The position numbers were made by a program, and so were the translations under genes. From an uncultured Rhodospirillaceae bacterium (lineage in GTDB: Bacteria; Pseudomonadota; Alphaproteobacteria; Rhodospirillales; UBA2165), in NCBI GenBank assembly GCA_913020445.1, contig CAJWAR010000003.1, forward strand, positions 1 through 64,000: a stretch of 64,000 nucleotides of DNA, given 5' to 3'. Shown in pieces: positions 26,470 through 34,760 of this stretch. The notes beneath the pieces are model-generated. The model searched no databases. It saw only the letters and a list, made by a program, of their open reading frames with translations, and was not told where the DNA came from. Within the stretch, counting starts at the first letter, position 1; the number at the start of each line of letters is the position of its first letter.

Positions 26470-27048
26470 GATTATTTCTTCGCAGGTCGTGATATCGGCG
26501 ACGCTCCGAAGCGCTTCGATGGAAACTTCATGAACCGCCGGGTCAAACGCCGCGCAACCGTCCGACAAAACAGTGCATTGATAGCCATGTACATGGGCAT
26601 CGCGGACAGTTGAGGCGACGCCGCCATTGGTGACAATGCCGCCAAAGACTAAATCGGTGATACCCGCCTGCTCAAGCATCCAATCCATCCGGCTCATATG
26701 GAACGCAGAATAGGCGATCTTTTCGATCGCTAAATCAGCAGGCGCAAGTTCGTCTATTAGCCCATGCCCGAAACTGCCGGGCACAAAATCACCTTTTGCC
26801 AAAAACGGGCGGAGCTTTTTTAAATGTTCAGCGATAAACGGCTCACCATCTTTGCCGGGCACCAAGGTAAAATGAGTGGAGACGATCCAGCCGCCGGCTT
26901 TACGCATCGCGTCGGCGACGGGTTTCAGTTTAGCCGGCAGAGCGGCGATATGCTCTGATGTCGCGCCACCCCGCGCGTAGGCACCTTTCGGGTGCAAAAA
27001 ATCATTTTGCATATCGACGAGAACGAGGGCGGTGTTGTTCATGCTCAA
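26455..27048 (-). CDS. Isochorismatase-fold hydrolase with Gly at the catalytic Cys position
   Basis: A 197-residue protein with the isochorismatase-like fold. The conserved Asp lies in ALVLVDMQNDFLHPKG (about residues 8-23) and the candidate Lys in AIEKIAYSAFHMSRMD. The nucleophile loop reads GGIVTNGGVASTVRDAH, where cysteine hydrolases such as nicotinamidase have T-N-x-C-V. The codon at the Cys position is GGC (Gly). Isochorismatases proper (EntB, PhzD) also lack this Cys and hydrolyse a vinyl ether by acid-base chemistry. So it may be a non-Cys hydrolase or have lost activity. It overlaps hyuA by four bases as the last gene of a six-gene operon. Confidence 0.85.
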   Translation of the reverse strand: MSMNNTALVLVDMQNDFLHPKGAYARGGATSEHIAALPAKLKPVADAMRKAGGWIVSTHFTLVPGKDGEPFIAEHLKKLRPFLAKGDFVPGSFGHGLIDELAPADLAIEKIAYSAFHMSRMDWMLEQAGITDLVFGGIVTNGGVASTVRDAHVHGYQCTVLSDGCAAFDPAVHEVSIEALRSVADITTCEEIISSLN

Positions 27049-29111
27049 GCTTCTTTCCTCGAGATCACCAGATTGCCGAAGCGGTCGACCAATCCTTCAA
27101 GGTCAGGATCAATGAAGATGGTTGTATCGGGCTGTTCCAGCAAGGCCGGGCCAGGCACGATGGCGCCCTCCGGCACGTCCAGCCTCGCGTAAACATCGGC
27201 TTCCCACCATTTGCCATCTATCCAAACTTGCCTGGTATCGGTTTTGGCGTCTTCAAGTGAACTGTCACCGGAAGGCCCTAAGATTGATAAATCGAATTTT
27301 GGCCGGCGGCCAATCACGGTTACCCGTAAATTAAGCACCCGCATGGCAATGCCTTCAAGCAAACGGCCGAAAGAACTGCGATAGGCGTCTTCAAAGGAGC
27401 CTTGGATAATGTCGCGGTCGATGCCAGCTTTGATACTTTCGAAATCAAGTGGCAGGCGCACAGCGACTGTATGAGTTTGGCCAACATAAAGCATATCCAG
27501 CTCAAACAAATGCTCAATGCCTTCGAAGGTGACGCCGGCCTCAGCCAATCGCTGCTCGCCATCTTCGGCGGTTTCAACCATTTCCCGGGTCAGCATGTCG
27601 AGATCGAGATCGTCGAGCATGCTGTTTAACGTATGCACCCGGTCGAAACGCATATCAGCGATGACGCAACCAAGCGCAGAAGTGACACCCGGGAAGCGCG
27701 GCACCAGCGCTTTCGAGAGCCCAACGTCTTTAATTAATGCACCCGTATGCAAGGCGCCACCACCGCCAAACGGCATGGCGACAAATTTTTCAGGATTATG
27801 CCCGCGCTCGACCGAAACCAGCCGGATCGCGCCGGCCATCTTGGCATTGGCGACACGGATGATCGCCTCGGCAGCTGCCATAACATCAATGTTGAGCGGT
27901 TCGGCGACATGGGTTTGAATGGCGGCTTTTGAAGCTTCGACATTGAGCCGTTCGAGCTTGCCACCAATCGGTTTATCGGCATTGATCCGCCCGAGGACGA
28001 CATTGGCATCGGTGGCGGTGGGCCGGTCATTACCAAGGCCGTAACACACCGGGCCCGGATCAGAACCGGCACTTTCGGGGCCGATCTGCAACAGACCGCC
28101 GCGGTCGACCCAGGCGATTGAGCCGCCACCGGCGCCAATGGTGGTAATCTCAATCATCGGTGTCCGCACAACCATACCGAAATCAACCGCGGTTTGGGCG
28201 GCCAGGGCACTTTCACCGTCGGCGACCAGCGAAACATCAAAGCTGGTGCCGCCCATGTCGCAAGTGATCAAATTGGGAAAGCCGGCACTGGCGCCGATAT
28301 GAGCACCGGCGATCACACCGGCGGCGGGGCCGGAAAGGGCCGTGCGTACCGGGAAGTGACGCGCGGTATCAACCGACATGACACCGCCGTTGGATTGTAC
28401 GATTAGAATTTCCCCGCCAAATCCACCCTCGCGCAAGCCGCCTTCGAGACGCTCTAGATAGTCGCCGATATTGGGTTGGAGATAGGCATTGAGCGTCGCT
28501 GTCGAACAGCGCTCAAACTCTCTGATCTCCGGCAGAATTTCCGACGATGAAGTTATATGCTCATTGGGCCAAAGCTCTTTAACGACCTTTGTCGCCGCAC
28601 CTTCATTGGCATCATTGGCATAGCTGTTCATGAAAAAGATGCAGACAGATTGGGCACCTCGCTCCAGCAGTGTCGTTGTCGCTTTTTTAACTTCCGTCAA
28701 ATCAACTTCGGTGTGCAAGGTGCCGTCTGCCAGCACGCGCTCATCAACTTCAACCCGCAAATCACGTGACACAACAGGTTCAAACATACCCCAAAGACCC
28801 CAGGTTTCCGGCCGGTCGCGTCGACGCATTTCGATAACATCACGGAAACCCTTGGTCGTGATGATGCCGGTCTTGGCTCCTTTGCGTTCTAATAGCGCAT
28901 TGGTGCCGACCGTGGTGCCGTGAATGATGAGGGAAACCTCACCGAGATTGTCACGGCGTTGAGCGATACCTTCTCGGATGCCTTGCGATTGGTCGTCCCG
29001 TGTCGAGGGCACTTTGGCGACATCGCAGGAGCCATCCACTTCGTTTAAGAAAAATACATCGGTGAAAGTGCCGCCGACATCTATGCCCACGACTGTTCTA
29101 TTATCAGCCAT
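27045..29111 (-). CDS. hyuA: Hydantoinase/oxoprolinase subunit A
   Basis: A 688-residue HyuA-type subunit. It begins with the acetate/sugar-kinase-like phosphate motif VGIDVGGTFTDVFFL and has HGTTVGTNALLERKGAKTG, RTALSGPAAGVIAGAHIG, CDMGGTSFDVSLV and FGGGGALHTGAL, all standard ATPase signatures of this family. With HyuB it catalyses ATP-dependent opening of a cyclic amide or imide ring (hydantoins, 5-oxoproline) or, in related enzymes, ketone carboxylation. The ATG at 29111 lies two bases after the hyuB stop, with GGGGAGA upstream; a longer frame to 29180 would overlap hyuB. It is the fifth gene of the operon. Confidence 0.94.
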   Translation of the reverse strand: MADNRTVVGIDVGGTFTDVFFLNEVDGSCDVAKVPSTRDDQSQGIREGIAQRRDNLGEVSLIIHGTTVGTNALLERKGAKTGIITTKGFRDVIEMRRRDRPETWGLWGMFEPVVSRDLRVEVDERVLADGTLHTEVDLTEVKKATTTLLERGAQSVCIFFMNSYANDANEGAATKVVKELWPNEHITSSSEILPEIREFERCSTATLNAYLQPNIGDYLERLEGGLREGGFGGEILIVQSNGGVMSVDTARHFPVRTALSGPAAGVIAGAHIGASAGFPNLITCDMGGTSFDVSLVADGESALAAQTAVDFGMVVRTPMIEITTIGAGGGSIAWVDRGGLLQIGPESAGSDPGPVCYGLGNDRPTATDANVVLGRINADKPIGGKLERLNVEASKAAIQTHVAEPLNIDVMAAAEAIIRVANAKMAGAIRLVSVERGHNPEKFVAMPFGGGGALHTGALIKDVGLSKALVPRFPGVTSALGCVIADMRFDRVHTLNSMLDDLDLDMLTREMVETAEDGEQRLAEAGVTFEGIEHLFELDMLYVGQTHTVAVRLPLDFESIKAGIDRDIIQGSFEDAYRSSFGRLLEGIAMRVLNLRVTVIGRRPKFDLSILGPSGDSSLEDAKTDTRQVWIDGKWWEADVYARLDVPEGAIVPGPALLEQPDTTIFIDPDLEGLVDRFGNLVISRKEA

Positions 29112-29113
29112 GA

Positions 29114-30850
29114 TCAGCGATCTCCCCGCATCCGCGAGGTTTCTTTTTCGTTCAGAACACCTTCGTCGGAGACGGAACATTTGTAATCGTTAGCGGCGGC
29201 CTCGGCGGTGACGTAGCCAAGCCGCACATCTTCGGCAACTTGTTTGGGGTCGCGTTCGAGTGCGTCGCCATAACCCCCGCCACCGGGCGTTTTGAGGCGG
29301 ACCCGCTGGCCTTGATCAAGATGAATGCCAACCATCTTGGAAACCATTGGCGGGGAGGCATCATCGCCATTTTCATCCGGGAAATAAAATTCGTTAAGTG
29401 CGCCGGCATCACCGCCGATGACACCAGCGGGAGCATATTTACCGCGTTCGCCAAACAGAAAGGCATCGGCTTTTTCCTCGAGTAGCTCGATCTCATAAAT
29501 CGCACCGAGGCCACCGCGGTTTCTGCCCGGCCCGCCGCTATCGGGCCGTAGCGCCCATTGGGTAAAGCGGACAGGGTAGGCGGCTTCCAGAATTTCCAAG
29601 GGGGGAATGGTCGCCGTCGAGATCGGCGCATTGCCGTGATTGAGGCCATCGCCATTTGGGTGGCCGCCGTGGCCACCGCCAAAGAATGAGAACATCACCC
29701 AGCGCGCGCCGTTCTTACGGTAGCCCGCCATCGAAAGCGCGTTGATGGTGCCATAGGCGCAGCCGTTGGTCATGTCGGGGGCGAGTTCGGAGATCACCTG
29801 GAACATGACATCGATGACGCGCAAAATGGTTTCGGTATAGCCGCCAACCGGTTTGGGACGCATGACACTAAGCAGGCTGTCGTCCGGGATCACAAAGTCA
29901 ATGGGCTCCAGCACGCCCGCATTGGCCGGCACATCACGGAAAATATGTTTGAGGGCGACGTAGCAGGAAGCGATACAGGTCGAGCGCGAGATGTTGACCG
30001 GCCCAGCGCAGGCACTGGAGGTGCGGGAAAAATCCAATGTCATACGGTCACCGGCGATGACTATGTCCAAACCGATTTTTAGCGGCTCATCAATAATGCC
30101 GTCATTGTCGAGCCAGTCTTCAGCCGAGTAGGTGCCGTCTGCCAGATCGCTGATATAGCTTGCCATTAATTTGGCCGCGCTGGCTTTTAATTGATCGAGC
30201 GCGCCGGTTACCCGGTCCTCACCATATTCTTCCAGCAAATCTCCCAGACGTTGCTCACCGAGTTCCAGCGCGCTGACTTGGCCATTGAGATCGCCGTAGA
30301 GACTGCCGGGCAGGCGCGAGTTTGACTGTAGGATGGCGACAATATCTTCGTTAAGCACACCTTCGCGGTAGAGATAAACCGGCGGGATCAGCATACCCTC
30401 TTGATAGCATTCGGTGGCGACGGGATTGTAATTGCCGGGCACATTGCCGCCGACGTCATGCCAATGGCCAACCGAAGCCAAGTAGCAGTACAATTTGCCG
30501 TCCCGGAAAAATGGCCGCACCAGTTTGAAGTCTGACAAATGGGTGCCGCCCTCATAAGGGTCATTGAAGATAAAGACATCACCCGGCAACAGTTTAATGT
30601 TTTCAGCGCTGACTTTATCGATCACGGCCTTGACGGCGAATGACATGGCGCCGACAAAAACCGGCAGGCCGGATTTGCCTTGGATGAGAGTCTCACCGGT
30701 TTCAGCATGGTAGAGACCATGACTGGCGTCATGGGCTTCGGCGATGATCGGGTTGAAGGCGCTCCGGAAAAGGGTCGCATCCATCTCGTCGGCGATTTGT
30801 TCGAGGCGGCCTTTAAGGACAGCCAGTAGAACGGGATCGAGTTCAGCCAT
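29114..30850 (-). CDS. hyuB: Hydantoinase/oxoprolinase subunit B
   Basis: A 578-residue HyuB-type subunit. It carries AELDPVLLAVLKGRLEQIAD at the N-terminus, then RSAFNPIIAEAHDASHGLY, GDVFIFNDPYEGGTHLSD with putative metal ligands, and HWHDVGGNVPG. The second half has FFGGGHGGHPNGDGLNHGN and SGGPGRNRGGLGA, and the protein ends with TPGGGGYGDALERDP. This is the full family pattern. It partners HyuA two bases downstream. One base separates it from the C-C lyase gene upstream, so transcription is shared. Confidence 0.94.
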   Translation of the reverse strand: MAELDPVLLAVLKGRLEQIADEMDATLFRSAFNPIIAEAHDASHGLYHAETGETLIQGKSGLPVFVGAMSFAVKAVIDKVSAENIKLLPGDVFIFNDPYEGGTHLSDFKLVRPFFRDGKLYCYLASVGHWHDVGGNVPGNYNPVATECYQEGMLIPPVYLYREGVLNEDIVAILQSNSRLPGSLYGDLNGQVSALELGEQRLGDLLEEYGEDRVTGALDQLKASAAKLMASYISDLADGTYSAEDWLDNDGIIDEPLKIGLDIVIAGDRMTLDFSRTSSACAGPVNISRSTCIASCYVALKHIFRDVPANAGVLEPIDFVIPDDSLLSVMRPKPVGGYTETILRVIDVMFQVISELAPDMTNGCAYGTINALSMAGYRKNGARWVMFSFFGGGHGGHPNGDGLNHGNAPISTATIPPLEILEAAYPVRFTQWALRPDSGGPGRNRGGLGAIYEIELLEEKADAFLFGERGKYAPAGVIGGDAGALNEFYFPDENGDDASPPMVSKMVGIHLDQGQRVRLKTPGGGGYGDALERDPKQVAEDVRLGYVTAEAAANDYKCSVSDEGVLNEKETSRMRGDR

Positions 30851-30851
30851 T

Positions 30852-31730
30852 TTAGTCGCCGCCTTCGCTATATTTTTTGCCGGTCTCGAGCATTTTCTCG
30901 GTGCCCAACAGATCGTTCAAGGCGGCAAAATCGAACATCTGATCCAAATGCTCCAAAGTCGAGCCGTGTTTGTGAAGTGAGGCGAAATATTGTTCTGCCG
31001 CAAGTGCTAGGGCGCGCACCAAGCCGCCCGGGAATATGACGATGGAAAAGCCTTTTTCTTGCAGTTCATTGGCGGGCGACATCGGTGTTTTGCCACCCTC
31101 GACCATATTAACAAGCAGGGGGATTTTGCCGCCGAATTCTTTTACTGCGCCGGCGATTTGATCCTCGTTTTGAAAAGCCTCAATAAACAGCACGTCTGCG
31201 CCGGCCTCAAACATGCCAACAGCGCGTTCCATCGCCAGATCATAGCCTTCAACACCGATGGCATCGGTGCGGGCGACGATAATTGTGTTGTCATCAGTGC
31301 GGGCATCGAGGGCGGCCTTGATCTTGCCGTTCATTTCATCAGCACTAACCAAGGTTTTGCCGTCGAGATGACCGCAGCGTTTCGGCAGCGATTGATCTTC
31401 AAGTTGAATGGCCGAGGCGCCATTACGTTCCAGTAATTTAACCGTGCGCTGGACATTCAGGGCATTGCCGAAACCTGTATCAGCATCAACGATCAATGGC
31501 AGGTCTGTGCGTTCGCGAATGGTGCCGACGACGCCAGCTACTTCATCGAGTGAAACCAAGCCAATATCGGGCCGGCCTAGTTTGGTGTAAGCGATTGAGG
31601 CACCGGAAAGATAGAGCGCCTCAAAGCCGGCGCGCTCCGCCATCATTGCGCCGAAGGCATCAAAGACGCCGGGTGTCAGCAATATCTCCGGTTTACTCAA
31701 TCGGTCCCTTAGTTTTTTTTGCGGCGACAT
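30852..31730 (-). CDS. Isocitrate lyase-superfamily C-C lyase (methylisocitrate/dimethylmalate lyase-like)
   Basis: A 292-residue TIM-barrel lyase. The catalytic loop KRCGH is at residues 117-121 (Cys119), and the Mg site is in VDADTGFGNALNVQRT with GASAIQLEDQ before the loop. The start LTPGVFDAFGAMMAERAGFEALYLSG is typical of 2-methylisocitrate and 2,3-dimethylmalate lyases. These enzymes split a 2-hydroxy dicarboxylate or tricarboxylate by retro-aldol cleavage. It lies 13 bases after an aconitase-fold small subunit, the same partnership as in the nicotinate-degradation module (dimethylmaleate hydratase then dimethylmalate lyase). The exact substrate is not decided. Confidence 0.9.
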   Translation of the reverse strand: MSPQKKLRDRLSKPEILLTPGVFDAFGAMMAERAGFEALYLSGASIAYTKLGRPDIGLVSLDEVAGVVGTIRERTDLPLIVDADTGFGNALNVQRTVKLLERNGASAIQLEDQSLPKRCGHLDGKTLVSADEMNGKIKAALDARTDDNTIIVARTDAIGVEGYDLAMERAVGMFEAGADVLFIEAFQNEDQIAGAVKEFGGKIPLLVNMVEGGKTPMSPANELQEKGFSIVIFPGGLVRALALAAEQYFASLHKHGSTLEHLDQMFDFAALNDLLGTEKMLETGKKYSEGGD

Positions 31731-31743
31731 TATTGTCCTCTAA

Positions 31744-32229
31744 TCATTTTTTGTTCAGTTTAATTTCCAAGTAAGGCACGAGCCCACCGGCTTCGACCAA
31801 GGCCAATAGATTATCCGGGATGGCTTCACCGGTTAACTCAGTCCCAGTGGTCATATTTTGAATGCCACCGGTTTTGAGATCAATTTTAAGCTCGTGTTTA
31901 TCGTCGATTTTGCCGATATCGTCCGAAACAATGGCCGGCAGACCGAGATTAAAAGCATTGCGGTAGAATATGCCGCCAAATGACGGAGCGATAACGGCAG
32001 CGACACCAAGCTCTTTCAATACCTGCGCCGCCTGTTCCCGGCTCGAGCCCATGCCAAAGTTTTTGCCGCCGACAACGATATCACCCTCTGCAACCGAGCT
32101 AGCGAAATTCGGTTCGACCGCTTCCAGGCAATGGGATGCCAACTCGTCTATCGGCAGTTTTATATAAATGCCGGGTGCCAGGACGTCGGTATTGACGTCA
32201 TCACCGAATTTCCAGACGCGCCCACTCAT
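31744..32229 (-). CDS. Aconitase-fold hydratase/isomerase small subunit (LeuD/DmdB-like)
   Basis: A 161-residue swivelling domain as found in LeuD and homoaconitase small subunits. Key motifs are VWKFGDDVNTDVLAPG at the start and GGKNFGMGSSREQAAQVLKE (about residues 54-73), which carries the active-site Ser-Arg loop. ApSFGGIFYRNAFNLGLP follows. It pairs with the large subunit, whose stop overlaps its start by one base. Candidate reactions are hydration of a substituted maleate or 3-isopropylmalate-type isomerisation. The neighbouring lyase favours a catabolic hydratase over leucine synthesis. Confidence 0.92.
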   Translation of the reverse strand: MSGRVWKFGDDVNTDVLAPGIYIKLPIDELASHCLEAVEPNFASSVAEGDIVVGGKNFGMGSSREQAAQVLKELGVAAVIAPSFGGIFYRNAFNLGLPAIVSDDIGKIDDKHELKIDLKTGGIQNMTTGTELTGEAIPDNLLALVEAGGLVPYLEIKLNKK

Positions 32230-33494
32230 TAGTTTATAACCTCGCGTGGATCAGTGATGTGACCGGCCACCGCACTGGCCGCGACAGTATATGGCGAGGC
32301 GAGATAAATTTTCGAGGTGCTGGCTCCCATGCGGCCTTGAAAGTTACGCGCGGTTGAGGCCAGGCACACTTCGTCTTCGGCCAGCACACCAACGCCATAG
32401 CCGGCACAAGCGCCACAACCCGGCGGCAGCAAACTGGCCCCAGCCTCCAGCAATATTTCAATAACCCCGTCTTTTGTCGCCTGGGTCAGAATGCGGGACG
32501 AGGCGGGGGCGACAGTGAGGCGCTTGCCGGTTGCTACTGAATTACCTTTTAGGATAGAGGCGGCCATTTTGAGATCGTTTAATTTCGCCCCGGTGCAGGC
32601 ACCGATATAAAATTGGTCAATCTCAGCTGGTTCAACATCACCAACATCTGCGGCATTGGCCGGAGAATGAGGTGCCGCGACTTGCGGCGCAAGATCACCA
32701 GCATCAAATTCATGGGTGACTTTATATTCCGCATCCGCATCGCTGCGAAAGGCCTGCCAGTTTCCCGGATCGCCACCGGCAGCAGTAACATAGGCGGCGG
32801 TTGTTTCATCAGGCTCAATCAGGCCAGCCTGAGCACCCAGTTCCGCCGCCATATTGCAGAGAGTCATGCGTTCCATCATCTCAAGATTTTCAATTGTCTC
32901 ACCACTATATTGAACGGCTTGATAGCCGCCGCCATCCATACCCAGTGTCGCGCTCATTTTTAGCGCCATGTCCTTAGCCGCGACGCCGGCACCAAATCTC
33001 CCGGACCAGATAATTCGGATGATGTCGGGCACTTTGATCCAGGTTTCACCGGTGACCAGAACGCCCAGCATATCAGTTGCGCCGATGCCAAACATATAAC
33101 TGCCAAAGGCGCCACCCGTTGGTGAATGACTGTCGCCGCCGACGGCAAACATGCCGGGTCTGAGATGGCCGCGCTCTGGTGTGACGACGTGACAAATGCC
33201 CTGCTGATCATAGAAATTGGCAATGTTTTGTTCAGCCGCCCATTCCCGGGTGAGCTTCAGAATATTGGCGCTCTCGGCATCGGTGCAGGGGACGAAGTGA
33301 TCTGAAATCAGTACAATTTTATCCGGATCCCAAACGCCAACGCCTAGCTTTTCCATCGCCGGCTTGACCCGACGCGGGCCACCACTATCGTGGATCATCG
33401 CCAGATCAACGGCGCAGGTGACAATATCGCCGACCTGAACGCTTTCTTGTCCGGCAGCATTTGCAATAATTTTTTCGGCGGTGGTTTGGCCCAT
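32229..33494 (-). CDS. Aconitase-fold hydratase/isomerase large subunit (LeuC/DmdA-like)
   Basis: A 421-residue large subunit with the [4Fe-4S] ligands of the aconitase superfamily: a Cys in FYIGACTGAKLNDLK (about residue 303) and the pair in PPGCGACAGYG (about 362-365). Substrate loops include IHDSGGPRRVKPAMEKLG, the GGDSHSPTGGAFGSYMFGIG segment with the catalytic His, and ARNFQGRMGA near the end. The length matches the short LeuC/homoaconitase branch with a separate small subunit, as in 2,3-dimethylmaleate hydratase. It is the first gene of the six-gene minus-strand operon. Confidence 0.93.
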   Translation of the reverse strand: MGQTTAEKIIANAAGQESVQVGDIVTCAVDLAMIHDSGGPRRVKPAMEKLGVGVWDPDKIVLISDHFVPCTDAESANILKLTREWAAEQNIANFYDQQGICHVVTPERGHLRPGMFAVGGDSHSPTGGAFGSYMFGIGATDMLGVLVTGETWIKVPDIIRIIWSGRFGAGVAAKDMALKMSATLGMDGGGYQAVQYSGETIENLEMMERMTLCNMAAELGAQAGLIEPDETTAAYVTAAGGDPGNWQAFRSDADAEYKVTHEFDAGDLAPQVAAPHSPANAADVGDVEPAEIDQFYIGACTGAKLNDLKMAASILKGNSVATGKRLTVAPASSRILTQATKDGVIEILLEAGASLLPPGCGACAGYGVGVLAEDEVCLASTARNFQGRMGASTSKIYLASPYTVAASAVAGHITDPREVIN

Positions 33495-33650
33495 CTATTT
33501 ACACAGTCCTGGCTTCTATTTTTAACGATTGAGTGTGGTTTAACAGAGCAGTCCGGTCAATCGCAGATTATCCATTTGGCGAGCGAATAACTTTGCTGGT
33601 GTTGGTATTTTAAATAGAATTATACTGCCTGGTATTTTGGAGGGAAAACG

Positions 33651-34205
33651 ATGGCTAAAAATCCACCTTTATCAATCAGTCACGCTGGCTTTCATGTTTT
33701 TGATATGGCGCGAATGGTGGATTTCTTTACCACTGTCTATGGTTTTCACGTTGTCGACCACGGCTCCTACGAAGATACCGAAGAAATTACCTTCCTTTCG
33801 ACCGATCCGGCGGATCACCACCAGCTTGTGCTCTATTCGGGCCGCACCAAAACCGGCGAAGACGTGCATTATAATCATGTTTCGTTTCGCGCCGATTCGC
33901 TTGCTCGATTACGCACCATTCACAGCTCCCTGACAGATTATCCTGGCGTTACGCGCATCAGCACCATCGTGCATGGCAATGCCTGGTCGGTTTATTGCTT
34001 CGATCCTGAGGGCAACCGCACCGAAGCTTTTATCGATACGCCCTGGCATGTTGCCCAACCCTTCGGCGTACCGTTCGACCTGTCAAAGAGTGATGAGGAA
34101 ATATACCAATGGACGGAGGAGCTGCTCAAAGACAATGAGTCTGTTATGCCGTTTGACGAATGGCGCCAGAGCCGGGCCAAAGAATGGGAACTTCAGTCAA
34201 AATAG
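33651..34205 (+). CDS. VOC-superfamily dioxygenase-like protein
   Basis: A 184-residue VOC protein. The metal-ligand segments are ISHAGFHVFDMARMVDFF (His near residue 11), VHYNHVSFRADSLARL and the closing VYCFDPEGNRTEAFIDTPWH, whose Glu is the usual last ligand. The pattern resembles single-module extradiol (catechol 2,3-dioxygenase-like) enzymes. GGAGGG precedes the ATG. It is divergent from the hydratase-lyase operon and 54 bases upstream of a Rid-family gene, with which it may be co-transcribed. The reaction is unknown. Confidence 0.86.
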   Translation: MAKNPPLSISHAGFHVFDMARMVDFFTTVYGFHVVDHGSYEDTEEITFLSTDPADHHQLVLYSGRTKTGEDVHYNHVSFRADSLARLRTIHSSLTDYPGVTRISTIVHGNAWSVYCFDPEGNRTEAFIDTPWHVAQPFGVPFDLSKSDEEIYQWTEELLKDNESVMPFDEWRQSRAKEWELQSK

Positions 34206-34259
34206 CCCGTCCACCATATTTAAATTTACTGTTTAGCGACTTTGTTACGGAGGAAATTC

Positions 34260-34649
34260 ATGACGCGTTTTTTTAACCCAGATTCAATCTGCCAACCTTT
34301 TAATCCCTATACCCATGGCGCCGAGATCGAGCCCGGCTCGCGCCTGGTTTATTTTGCCGGTCAGGTCGGAGCCGATATCAATGGCAACGTGCCGGAAGGA
34401 TTTGAAGATCAGATTCGCGGCACCTATCAAAATATCGCGGCCATTTTAAAGGACGCCGATATGAACTTGAGCAATCTGGTCAAGTTGACCACTTTTCTGA
34501 CTGACCGGGAAAACCTGCCCAGGATGCGTGACGTACGCAAGGAAATGCTGGGGGATCATAAACCGGCGCACACATTATTGATTGTTGCCGGATTGGCTTA
34601 TCCTGAGTTTCTCATCGAAGTCGAAGGGTTTGCGGCGGCTCCGGTTTAG
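34260..34649 (+). CDS. Rid-family (YjgF/YER057c/UK114) protein lacking the RidA arginine
   Basis: A 129-residue Rid protein with VYFAGQVGADINGNVPEGFEDQIRGTYQNI and the terminal FLIEVEGFAAAP strand. In RidA the 2-aminoacrylate deaminase Arg sits in the motif PAR-x-x-V. Here the segment is DHKPAHTLL, with CAC (His) in place of the Arg codon. That places it among Rid subfamilies without demonstrated imine deaminase activity. The ATG at 34260 has GGAGG at good distance; a TTG at 34242 is less likely. Confidence 0.88.
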   Translation: MTRFFNPDSICQPFNPYTHGAEIEPGSRLVYFAGQVGADINGNVPEGFEDQIRGTYQNIAAILKDADMNLSNLVKLTTFLTDRENLPRMRDVRKEMLGDHKPAHTLLIVAGLAYPEFLIEVEGFAAAPV

Positions 34650-34760
34650 GTTATTTCGGCAGTATGGATATCGACATTATTTGTCAGTAATTTTTTATTT
34701 GCCACAATTAATGTGCTGCCGGTATGGTTAATAAAAGAATAGCCAGGGGATTACTCATAC

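Noticed and set aside
31744-33494. Leucine-biosynthesis 3-isopropylmalate dehydratase
   Set aside because: No leuA or leuB gene is nearby, and the operon continues into a C-C lyase and HyuAB, which points to catabolism. Paralogy cannot be settled without a tree.
33603-33638. Direct repeat TGGTATTTT (33603-33611 and 33630-33638) in the divergent promoter of the VOC gene
   Set aside because: The repeats are short and AT-rich, and could occur by chance; the second overlaps the ribosome-binding region.
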